Shown here: positions 6,141 to 12,475 of the stretch, in pieces
Numbering within the stretch: the first letter of the stretch is position 1
Layout of the letters: each line of letters starts with the position of its first letter
Assembly (NCBI GenBank): GCA_934569045.1
Contig: CAKTJX010000031.1
Span: 1-29,430 of the forward strand
Direction of reading: 5' to 3'
From: an uncultured Oscillospiraceae bacterium
Lineage (GTDB): Bacteria > Bacillota > Clostridia > Oscillospirales > Oscillospiraceae
Length of the DNA: 29,430 nucleotides
Translations under genes and position numbers: made by a program
The notes under the pieces: generated by a model
Database searches by the model: none
What the model saw: only the letters and a program-made list of their open reading frames with translations
What the model was told of the DNA's origin: nothing

Positions 6141-7619
6141 TTACTTGCCCAGGGTCTCGTACTGGGGATGCACGTCACGCTTCTTGATGCTGTAGACGAA
6201 GATGCCCAGGAACAGAGCAGCCGCCAGGATGCCCACAGGGTAAGCCAGCGCGGTGTTGTAAACGCCGCCCTTGTTCAGGAACTGGCCCAGGCACTCGTTG
6301 CCCAGCATGAAGTAGGTGATGGACACGGCGGTCATGAAGGTGGCGGGCACGGCGGTGATCCAGTAGTTCTTCTTCTCATAGAACAGGAACATGGAAGCGG
6401 CCCACAGAACGATCATAGCCAGGGTCTGGTTGGTCCAGCTGAAGTACCGCCAGATGATGGTGTAGTCGATCTTGCCCAGAGCGTTGCCGATGCCCAGGAT
6501 GGCACCGATGCCCAGCACGGGAACGCACAGCAGCAGACGGTTCTTCCACTGCTTCTGATCCAGATGGAACCAGTCGGCCAGCACCAGACGGGCGGACCGG
6601 AAGGCGGTGTCGCCGGAGGTGATGGGGCAGGCAATAACGCCCAGCATGGCCAGGGCAATGCCAATGCCGCCCATGGTCTTCTTGCAGACGTCATAAACAG
6701 CGGTGGAACCGCCGCCGCCCAGGGCCAGCAGCTCTTCACCGGTGTACAGGGCGCAGCCGGCGGTAGCCCAGATCAGGGCGATGATGCCTTCGGAAACCAT
6801 GGCGCCGTAGAATACGAAGTGGCCCTGCTTCTCGCTCTTCAGGCAGCGGGCCATCAGAGGACTCTGGGTGGCATGGAAGCCGGAGATAGCGCCGCAGGCC
6901 ACGGTAATGAACATGAAGCTCCAGATGGGGGTGCCCTGCGGATGCATGTTGGTAAAGTTGTTCCAGATTTCGGGAATCTCATAGCCCTTGGTGAAGATAC
7001 CCAGGGCCACGCCAACAGCCATGACGATCAGGCAGATACCGAAGACGGGGTAGACCTTGCCGATCAGCTTGTCAATGGACAGGAAGGTGGCGATGAAGTA
7101 ATAGATGAGAATCAGGATCAGCCAGAACATCTTGCTGCTCAGAATGCCGGGGGCGTTGGCGCACAGCAGCTGCAGCAGACCGGCAGGGCCCACCGCGAAG
7201 ACGGTGCCGACCATAACCAGCAGCACGACGCTGAAGACACGCATGACGTTCTTCATGGTCTTGCCCAGGTAGATGCCGGAGATTTCGGAGATGGACACGC
7301 CGTCGTTACGCTCGGACAGCATGCCGGAGAAATAGTCGTGGACGCCGCCGGCGAAGATGGTGCCGAAGGTGATCCACAGGAACACGATGGGTCCCCACAG
7401 AGCGCCGCTAAGGGCACCGAAGATGGGGCCGAGGCCCGCAATGTTGAGCAGCTGGATCATGAACAGCTTCCACTGAGGCAGAACCACATAGTCCACGCCG
7501 TCGTTGATACGCACAGCGGGGGTCTCGCGGTCATCCGGTCCGAAGGTATTTTCTACGACTTTGCCGTAGAAGAAGTACCCCGCGATCAGAATTGCCAGGC
7601 AGAGCAAAAAGCTAATCAT
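6141..7619 (-). CDS. cstA: CstA-family carbon-starvation/pyruvate-peptide transporter
   Basis: A 492-residue polytopic protein with AAGGAGGAG upstream of the start. Family blocks seen are the N-terminal helix plus YGKVVENTFGPDD and TPAV, then DYVVLPQWKLFMIQLLNIAG, GPIFGALSGALWGP, FAGGVHDYFSGMLSERN, AISGFHATQSPLMARC, and TSGDTAFRSARL. These match CstA/BtsT (carbon starvation protein A). It is shorter than the ~700-residue Escherichia CstA and fits the compact ~480-residue clostridial form. Experimentally studied members take up pyruvate or peptides. Direct repeats upstream of its promoter suggest activator control. It is transcribed alone or with the unknown gene downstream. Confidence 0.9.
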   Translation of the reverse strand: MISFLLCLAILIAGYFFYGKVVENTFGPDDRETPAVRINDGVDYVVLPQWKLFMIQLLNIAGLGPIFGALSGALWGPIVFLWITFGTIFAGGVHDYFSGMLSERNDGVSISEISGIYLGKTMKNVMRVFSVVLLVMVGTVFAVGPAGLLQLLCANAPGILSSKMFWLILILIYYFIATFLSIDKLIGKVYPVFGICLIVMAVGVALGIFTKGYEIPEIWNNFTNMHPQGTPIWSFMFITVACGAISGFHATQSPLMARCLKSEKQGHFVFYGAMVSEGIIALIWATAGCALYTGEELLALGGGGSTAVYDVCKKTMGGIGIALAMLGVIACPITSGDTAFRSARLVLADWFHLDQKQWKNRLLLCVPVLGIGAILGIGNALGKIDYTIIWRYFSWTNQTLAMIVLWAASMFLFYEKKNYWITAVPATFMTAVSITYFMLGNECLGQFLNKGGVYNTALAYPVGILAAALFLGIFVYSIKKRDVHPQYETLGK

Positions 7620-7683
7620 TTGGACTCCTCCTTAATGAATATGAAATTTTTGAACGGGCAGAATCCGCCCCTTCGATACCTAA

Positions 7684-7711
7684 TTATTATCCCTTTGGTG
7701 CATAAAATCAA
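7684..7711 (-). promoter_or_regulatory. Probable cstA promoter
   Basis: On the minus strand TTGATT (7711-7706) and TAATAA (7689-7684) are separated by 16 bp, about 65 bp upstream of the cstA start. The elements are imperfect, which fits an activator-dependent promoter. Confidence 0.45.
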
Positions 7712-7719
7712 TGGATAAA

Positions 7720-7781
7720 GTACACAAAAAACCAATCCAAAATTTCACGATGTTCACAAATCATCCATATTTTGTACACAA
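7720..7781. promoter_or_regulatory. Three GTWCACAA direct repeats upstream of cstA
   Basis: GTACACAA at 7720-7727, GTTCACAA at 7752-7759 and GTACACAA at 7774-7781 share one orientation. The last two extend to GTWCACAAWWCATCC and start 22 bp apart, about two helical turns; the first pair starts 32 bp apart. They lie just upstream of the cstA -35. LytTR-type regulators bind direct repeats of this spacing, and the LytTR system BtsSR controls the CstA-family transporter btsT in Escherichia coli, so a LytTR site is a reasonable hypothesis. Confidence 0.4.
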
Positions 7782-7858
7782 TACATCCAAATCCAGCGGA
7801 AATGTCGGGGTTTGAACCTTAAATAATTGTAAGGAAACTGGGGAATTTGCGAAAAATA

Positions 7859-7887
7859 TTGAACTGTTATAGTATATTGTATACAAT
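7859..7887 (+). promoter_or_regulatory. Plus-strand promoter with overlapping palindromic operator
   Basis: TTGAAC (7859-7864) and TACAAT (7882-7887) are spaced by 17 bp. The -10 is embedded in the perfect 12-bp palindrome ATTGTATACAAT (7876-7887), which resembles GntR/FadR-type operators. It diverges from cstA and points at a 24-codon frame, with AGGAGG at 7899-7904. Confidence 0.55.
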
Positions 7888-7926
7888 TCTCAAAAATTAG
7901 GAGGAAGAAAGGAACGAAAGGCGTAT

Positions 7927-8001
7927 ATGAGAGAAATTTATCAATATCTTTACTATTCAGGGGGATTGGGCCGAAAAAGCGGTGCGGAAGGGGAAAAGTA
8001 A
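7927..8001 (+). CDS. Putative 24-residue peptide or truncated gene start
   Basis: ATG 7927 opens a 24-codon frame starting MREIYQYLYYSGG and ending at TAA 7999-8001. GAAAGG lies 6 bases upstream, and a stronger AGGAGG 22 bases upstream is too distant for this start. A good promoter with a palindromic operator precedes it. The frame stops at the terminator of the convergent M56 gene. It could be a genuine small peptide, a leader, or the stub of a lost regulator divergent from cstA. No homology is recognised. Confidence 0.3.
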   Translation: MREIYQYLYYSGGLGRKSGAEGEK

Positions 8002-8030
8002 AAAACCCGCCCGCCGAAACCGGCGGGCGG
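8000..8030 (-). terminator. Terminator of the lipoprotein-BlaI-M56 operon
   Basis: Arms CCGCCCGCCG (8007-8016) and CGGCGGGCGG (8021-8030) with an AAAC loop pair perfectly. On the minus strand the stem is followed by a TTTTTT-type run (8005-8000). It lies 5 bases past the M56 stop codon. On the plus strand there is no U tract. Confidence 0.85.
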
Positions 8031-8035
8031 CTGGA

Positions 8036-10720
8036 TTATTCAGCCTTCTGGAACGCGGCGATTTTTGCCGCGATCTCGGCTTCATCTACGGGGTGCAGGG
8101 TGTAGACGACATAGTAGTCCGTGCCTGTATATCCCTGCCGGATCTCCGTCAGGTTTCCCTGGGTATCGAAGCGGTAGGTGTAGACGGAGCAGAAGAAATC
8201 CAGGCTTTCGGAGCCGAAGCTTTGCAGGAAGGTGATCTCCTCCGGGGAGATGACACTGTAGCCCTCCGGGAAGTAGATGTTCTCATAGGGACTGTCGAAG
8301 AGATTCCGCTTCATCCAGTCGGAATAGAATTCGTCATTGGCATCGGCCACAAATTCGTTGGGACTGCCGTAGTCCGGCAGGAAGCGGACGGCCATTTTGT
8401 CCCCGGAGCGCCAGATGTGCTCCCGTTCAAAGGCCATGTCCTGGCCCAGAACGGTGCGGTGTTCGTATTTTGTCACGTTGTAGCTGCCGGTGCGGAGCTT
8501 ATCGAGGGCAGCATCCACCCGGGCAATGGCCTCCTCACCGCCCTCGCCATAGATGCCGCCGGGGGCGGAAATCTCGAAATCGGCGTACTGGATGATGCTC
8601 TCACCGCCCCGGTAGAAGTGCAGACCCATGCGGTAGGTCCCGGCTTCCAGCTGGCCGTAAATGCCCGTCCAGTCCACCTGGAACATCTGCGTCTGGGCCC
8701 GGAGGGAGACGCTGCCCAGGGAGCCGGTGGTGGTTTCGTCCCCCAGGCGGACCCAGCTGGGGCTGTGGTTTTTGAGCTGAACCTGTTCCAGCCAGTACTG
8801 CCCATCGGTGGTGTCGTTGGAAACGCCAACGGTGCCGCTGGCCAGCCAGACCTCGCCGCCGCCGGGGGTCAGCAGGTCGTCATCCACCCGGAAGAAGATG
8901 CCCCAGGGGGAGTTTTCCTGGGCGGTGAAGCTGTCGGTGGTCGCCAGCGTAGGTTCCAGCATCCGATAGGTGGGTACAGAGGTAAGCTCCATCTGATTGC
9001 AGTGGGTGCTTTGGGTGCCGTCAGGCAGGGTGGTGACGGTTTCACAGGCGGCGTAGCTCAGCTTCCCATCCTCGGAGAACCGGTAGGTGCTGGTGCCCTG
9101 ACAGGGATTGCCCTGCACATCGGCCCACACCGAGCGGAAGACAATTTCCTGGTCGGAGATTACCGACTGGCCCTCCGGGAAGAGAATTCTTCGGTTTTGA
9201 TCCAGGGAGAAGGGCTCCGCCCAGCTGTCCCCATCCGGCAGAATTCCGTCTTCCGAGACACCGCCGGAGATGCGGTACTGGCCCCGGTAGAAATTCACTT
9301 CCTGGGTGTTTCCAGTCCTTCGGATGGTCTCGGTCATCTGAATCTGCCCGTTGGGGGCGGTTTCATACAGGGCGATGGCGTAGCTGCCCAGCCGCAATTC
9401 GCTCAAAGCGCTTTTGCACCGGGCAACGGCGGCCTCCTGGGTGCTGGTCAACTGCGCCCGGTAGATGTGGAAGGGGACATAGAAAGTTCCGGTGCTGCCG
9501 TCGTCTGCCGCCAAGTCCAGTCGCAGCTGATAGTCTCCGGCGGTCAGTGCACCATAACTGGATGTCCAACGGAGCTCTGTTATGTAGGGAGACCAGTAGA
9601 ACACCTGGTCCGGGTCGTTGTAAATGCTGAACCAGACCTTCATTGGTTCCCCAATCAGAGACAGGGCATTCCACTGTTGACCGTCCCAATGCTCCAGGGC
9701 GGCAGACTGGGCGGTGATCTCCTGTGCAAAGTCTGCCAACTGGGGCCCTGCCAGACAGGTGAGGGTTCCGCCCTGGTTGGAGTCCGGGATTAGGGTGAGG
9801 CTCATGTCCCAATCTGGATTTTCCGGGGAGGCCGGGGCTGTGGTGACGGTGAAGCTGGCGGGGTCCTCCTGGGAGGCTTGCAGCAGCGCTGCCTCCGGGT
9901 CCTGGGACGCGGGGCTGGTACCCAGGCACACCGCCGTAAAGGCCACGGCCAGTACCCCCAGCAGCCCTACCCAGAAGCTGGGCTTGCGGTAGTTCAGCAC
10001 GGAGCGAATCCGGTACTTTACGCTGACCTCCCCAAAGGCCACGGGGCAGGCGGCGTAGTGTACCCGGTTGGTGCTGCATTGCAGCAGGGCAGAGGAGTAG
10101 GCCTTCCGCTCCGGCAGCTCCATGAACTGCACCACCCGCTGATCGCAGGCCAGTTCGATGTCCTTACATAAGAAATAGTAGGCCAGCCACACCAGGGGAT
10201 TGAACCAGTGCAGGGCCAGCGCCAGAAAGCCGATGAGCTTGATCCAGTGATCCCCTTTGTCCAGATGGGTTCGCTCGTGGGCCAGAATCTGCTTTCGAGT
10301 CTCCGGGGACATGCCCGCAGGGATGTAGATTTTGGGTTTCAGGAAGCCCAGCACAAAGGCGGTCTCAATCCGGTCCGACTCCCAGCCGCCGGGAACCTTC
10401 ACCGCGTCCAGCACCAGGCGCTTCAGGTGCAGATAGGAAAGGACGCTGTAGCCTAAAATCCCCAGGGCCAGAACCAGCCAGACAATCCAGAGCACCGGCC
10501 CCACATTCCACCCGGCGGGCAGGGTGATGGCGCTGGGCTGGAGGCTCAGGCTGCTCTCAATGGGGATGGGCAGCAGCAGCCGCAGGCCTGCCAGCATCCA
10601 CAGCAGGCAGATATATTTCTTTGGGGTTCGGTAGAGCACCAGCCGCAGCACCAGCACCGCAAGAATCACGATGCTGCCCTGGATGCTGGCAGTCAGAAGC
10701 CCGGTCAGCAGATGGTTCAT
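8036..10720 (-). CDS. M56 (BlaR1-like) membrane protease with large duplicated ectodomain
   Basis: An 894-residue protein. Residues 1-~270 are the M56 integral-membrane metalloprotease: N-terminal helices (MNHLLTGLLTASIQGSIVIL), HERTH zinc motif (H148, E149, H152), a third-ligand candidate E189 in KDIELACD, and a last TM around 250-270. BlaR1/MecR1 relatives sense a signal outside the cell and then cause cleavage of a BlaI-type repressor. The ~620-residue external part shows no SxxK penicillin-binding pattern. Instead two ~300-residue repeats can be aligned by eye: ARCKSALSELRLGSY with FPEGQSVIS, and ARVDAALDKLRTGSY with FPEGYSVIS. Each is preceded by an Ig-like AGxY-containing stretch. It overlaps the blaI gene by 4 bases (ATGA). 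The ligand is unknown. Confidence 0.88.
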   Translation of the reverse strand: MNHLLTGLLTASIQGSIVILAVLVLRLVLYRTPKKYICLLWMLAGLRLLLPIPIESSLSLQPSAITLPAGWNVGPVLWIVWLVLALGILGYSVLSYLHLKRLVLDAVKVPGGWESDRIETAFVLGFLKPKIYIPAGMSPETRKQILAHERTHLDKGDHWIKLIGFLALALHWFNPLVWLAYYFLCKDIELACDQRVVQFMELPERKAYSSALLQCSTNRVHYAACPVAFGEVSVKYRIRSVLNYRKPSFWVGLLGVLAVAFTAVCLGTSPASQDPEAALLQASQEDPASFTVTTAPASPENPDWDMSLTLIPDSNQGGTLTCLAGPQLADFAQEITAQSAALEHWDGQQWNALSLIGEPMKVWFSIYNDPDQVFYWSPYITELRWTSSYGALTAGDYQLRLDLAADDGSTGTFYVPFHIYRAQLTSTQEAAVARCKSALSELRLGSYAIALYETAPNGQIQMTETIRRTGNTQEVNFYRGQYRISGGVSEDGILPDGDSWAEPFSLDQNRRILFPEGQSVISDQEIVFRSVWADVQGNPCQGTSTYRFSEDGKLSYAACETVTTLPDGTQSTHCNQMELTSVPTYRMLEPTLATTDSFTAQENSPWGIFFRVDDDLLTPGGGEVWLASGTVGVSNDTTDGQYWLEQVQLKNHSPSWVRLGDETTTGSLGSVSLRAQTQMFQVDWTGIYGQLEAGTYRMGLHFYRGGESIIQYADFEISAPGGIYGEGGEEAIARVDAALDKLRTGSYNVTKYEHRTVLGQDMAFEREHIWRSGDKMAVRFLPDYGSPNEFVADANDEFYSDWMKRNLFDSPYENIYFPEGYSVISPEEITFLQSFGSESLDFFCSVYTYRFDTQGNLTEIRQGYTGTDYYVVYTLHPVDEAEIAAKIAAFQKAE

Positions 10721-11085
10721 GGCTCCTCCTCCTGATAGCGGTCGATCATGGCTTGCAGCTGGTCTACCTCCTGACGGGTCAGCCGCTTGCCGCCGGAAAA
10801 GGCGGCGAGAAAGGCGGGCATGGAGCCCTCAAAGGTCTCGTCCACCATTTTCTGGATGCGGGAGCGCTGGACCTCCTGCTTGCTCACCAGAGAGGAGACC
10901 GTGGCGTTCTCGTTTTTTACAATGCCCCGCTGGGAGAGGCGGCGGATCACGGTGTAGGTGGTCGCCTTGGACCAGCCCAGACGCTCCTTGCACAGGGCCG
11001 CCAGCTGGGTGGAGTTGATGGGCTCCACATCCCACAGCAGCAGGCAGAATTTATACTCACTGTCAAAGATTTTCGGGGTTTCCAT
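10717..11085 (-). CDS. BlaI/MecI/CopY family transcriptional repressor
   Basis: A 122-residue protein; the start METPKIFDSEYKFCLLLW is chosen because AAGGAGG lies about ten bases upstream, whereas the longer frame runs into the upstream gene. The winged helix is clear: INSTQLAALCKERLGWSKAT as recognition region, then TYTVIRRLSQRGIVKNENA, followed by a helical dimerisation tail (QEVQRSRIQKMVDETFEG, and LTRQEVDQLQAMIDRY). Family members repress their own operon and are removed by proteolysis triggered by the partner M56 sensor, encoded immediately downstream with a 4-base overlap. The likely operator is the inverted repeat at 11965-11990 in front of the lipoprotein gene. Confidence 0.9.
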   Translation of the reverse strand: METPKIFDSEYKFCLLLWDVEPINSTQLAALCKERLGWSKATTYTVIRRLSQRGIVKNENATVSSLVSKQEVQRSRIQKMVDETFEGSMPAFLAAFSGGKRLTRQEVDQLQAMIDRYQEEEP

Positions 11086-11098
11086 AGGGGTTCCTCCT

Positions 11099-11923
11099 TT
11101 ATTGGAATGGGTCGACTTCCACACCGTCCTCCAGGATGTTCTCGCATTCGTAGAGCGAATAGGTGCGGCCCCCCAGGTCCCGAAAGGTGGTATCGGTGAC
11201 GAACACATCCTTGCAGTCCGTCAGGCAGAGACCGCCCTGGCTGCACTCGTAGATCTCGTCCTTCGCAATCTGAATATCCTTGCTGGAATAGGCCATAACA
11301 CCGTAGATGCCGCAGCCGAAGAGCCCGCAGCCTTCGATCAGCACATCCTGACAGTTCCACAGGCCGATGACGCCGCCGATGCAGGAGCCCGGCTCCTTGG
11401 TGTGCCCGGCGGTGAAGCCGTAGAGCCAGAGGTTGGCGCAGTTTTCAAAGTTGATGACGTTGGCATAGCGGGGGGTGGCGGAAACGGTTCGAGCGGTTCG
11501 GTCCGACACATCGGAGCGGATGGTCAGGTTGGTAAGATTGGTGATGTACAGCGAGGGCCCATCGAATTCCTCCTGCCAGCGGTAGTATTCGCCGCCGGTT
11601 TCCCCGTAGCCAGTGGCGGTGCTCAGGTCCAGCAGCTCCGCCTGGAGCACAATCTCCGTATCCGGGGCCAGGGCCGCCAGGAACTCGTCCACCGTGGAGA
11701 CGTTGACCGTCTTCTGAGCCCCGGTGATCACCGAGGTGACCGGAGTTTCTACCGGGACGGCCTCCACAGTCTCCGGGGGCTGGGTGGTTTCCGTGGGAAA
11801 GGTTGGGGGCGTTGGGGTTTCCACTACCGTGGGCGGCATCTGGGGCTCGCTGCTTTCCACAGGAGCAGCGGCGCAGCCGGTGAGCAGCAGCAGGGCGGAG
11901 AGCAGAATGCAGAATCGTTTCAT
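11099..11923 (-). CDS. Lipoprotein with right-handed parallel beta-helix repeats
   Basis: A 274-residue protein; ATG 11923 is preferred over an upstream TTG because it has AAAGGA at a usable distance and begins directly with a lipoprotein signal (MKRFCILLSALLLLTGC, lipidated C17). A Pro/Thr/Glu-rich linker (about 20-60) follows. The C-terminal ~180 residues repeat a strand-turn pattern (TNLTIRSD, INFENCANLWLYGF, GLWNCQDVLIEGC, YSSKDIQIAKDEI, LTDCKDVFVTDTTF), typical of pectate-lyase-like beta-helices. Such domains bind or cleave polysaccharides, but no catalytic set is identified here. It is the first gene of an operon with blaI and the M56 gene (13-bp gap), an arrangement that suggests an envelope-associated sensor or effector. 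Confidence 0.8.
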   Translation of the reverse strand: MKRFCILLSALLLLTGCAAAPVESSEPQMPPTVVETPTPPTFPTETTQPPETVEAVPVETPVTSVITGAQKTVNVSTVDEFLAALAPDTEIVLQAELLDLSTATGYGETGGEYYRWQEEFDGPSLYITNLTNLTIRSDVSDRTARTVSATPRYANVINFENCANLWLYGFTAGHTKEPGSCIGGVIGLWNCQDVLIEGCGLFGCGIYGVMAYSSKDIQIAKDEIYECSQGGLCLTDCKDVFVTDTTFRDLGGRTYSLYECENILEDGVEVDPFQ

Positions 11924-11964
11924 AGGGGTCAGTCCTTTCTGTTTGTTCAAAATAGGATTAACAC

Positions 11965-11990
11965 GTTAAACCTTATGGAGAAAGTTTAAC
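11965..11990. promoter_or_regulatory. Candidate BlaI-type operator
   Basis: GTTAAAC (11965-11971) and GTTTAAC (11984-11990) form a perfect inverted repeat with a 12-bp spacer. One half covers the -10 of the operon promoter and the other lies just downstream, so a dimer bound here would block transcription. The sequence differs from the classical TACA-TGTA BlaI/CopY boxes. Assignment to the BlaI protein rests on context. Confidence 0.5.
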
Positions 11991-12011
11991 TCATTAGATC
12001 GGATTTGTCAA
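11983..12011 (-). promoter_or_regulatory. Promoter of the lipoprotein-blaI-M56 operon
   Basis: On the minus strand TTGACA (12011-12006) and TAAACT (11988-11983) are separated by 17 bp, about 60 bp upstream of the lipoprotein start codon. Confidence 0.7.
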
Positions 12012-12054
12012 GAGGGTTTTGGAAATTTTAAGAATGAAATTGGGGATGTGTTTT

Positions 12055-12329
12055 ATAAATTGGGGTTTGTGGAAGTAATTGTGTGCCCGGTTGAACGTAT
12101 ACCCTCAAAAAAGGAGGGGGCTGTTGCAAAATAAGCATTTTTGTAGGGGCGGCTACCAGCCGCCCGCGATCTCACGGAATTGCGCATTTGATGGATGCGC
12201 TCTGTCCCGAAAGTCGGCGGGCGGCTAATAGCCGCCCCTACGGGTTTACTATTTTGCAACAGCCCCTTTCCTTTTTAGGTTATACGCTCAATCGGGCGCT
12301 CTTTTACTTCACCAAACCCCAATTTGACA
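12055..12329. repeat. Inverted frame repeat, locus 3
   Basis: The left arm is AAATTGGGGTTTG, then CCCGGTTGAACGTATACCCT. The right arm is AGGTTATACGCTCAATCGGG, then CAAACCCCAATTTG. The 150-bp core 12117-12266 is at the centre. It lies between the divergent lipoprotein operon and acyltransferase promoters. Confidence 0.83.
12117..12266. mobile_element. 150-bp MITE-like palindromic core, subtype B, copy 1
   Basis: The termini are the same 17-bp inverted repeats GGGGCTGTTGCAAAATA. It differs from the subtype A cores at seven positions but is identical to the reverse complement of 24785-24934. A perfect hairpin GCGCAT-TTGATGG-ATGCGC lies near the middle (12182-12200). Confidence 0.85.
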
Positions 12330-12331
12330 AA

Positions 12332-12358
12332 ACTCCCCCCGCCGCGGCAGGGGGGAGT
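12332..12358. other. GC-rich hairpin upstream of the acyltransferase promoter
   Basis: ACTCCCCCC (12332-12340) pairs with GGGGGGAGT (12350-12358) around GCCGCGGC-A. There is no U tract on either side except a short AAAA on the left. It could be a weak terminator or part of repeat decay. Confidence 0.4.
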
Positions 12359-12371
12359 ATGTGCCGGTTTC

Positions 12372-12399
12372 TTGACAGAATATGGTTTTGCTGTATAAT
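12372..12399 (+). promoter_or_regulatory. Consensus promoter of the acyltransferase gene
   Basis: TTGACA at 12372-12377 and TATAAT at 12394-12399 with a 16-bp spacer, both hexamers perfect. About 77 bp of 5' leader separates it from the start at 12476. Confidence 0.8.
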
Positions 12400-12475
12400 A
12401 AAAGAAACACAGCGTGATTTGCGTGAATATTGAGAGATGTGTCGGCGATCATCTGGCGGAAAGAGAAGGGGATTT

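Noticed and set aside
5955..7718. 587-codon plus-strand frame opposite cstA
   Set aside because: Low-complexity translation rich in H, G, Q and D, antisense to a clear CstA protein; a GC-rich codon shadow.
7982..9793. 603-codon plus-strand frame opposite the M56 gene
   Set aside because: No recognisable domains, composition of a shadow frame; the minus strand carries HERTH and the M56 fold.
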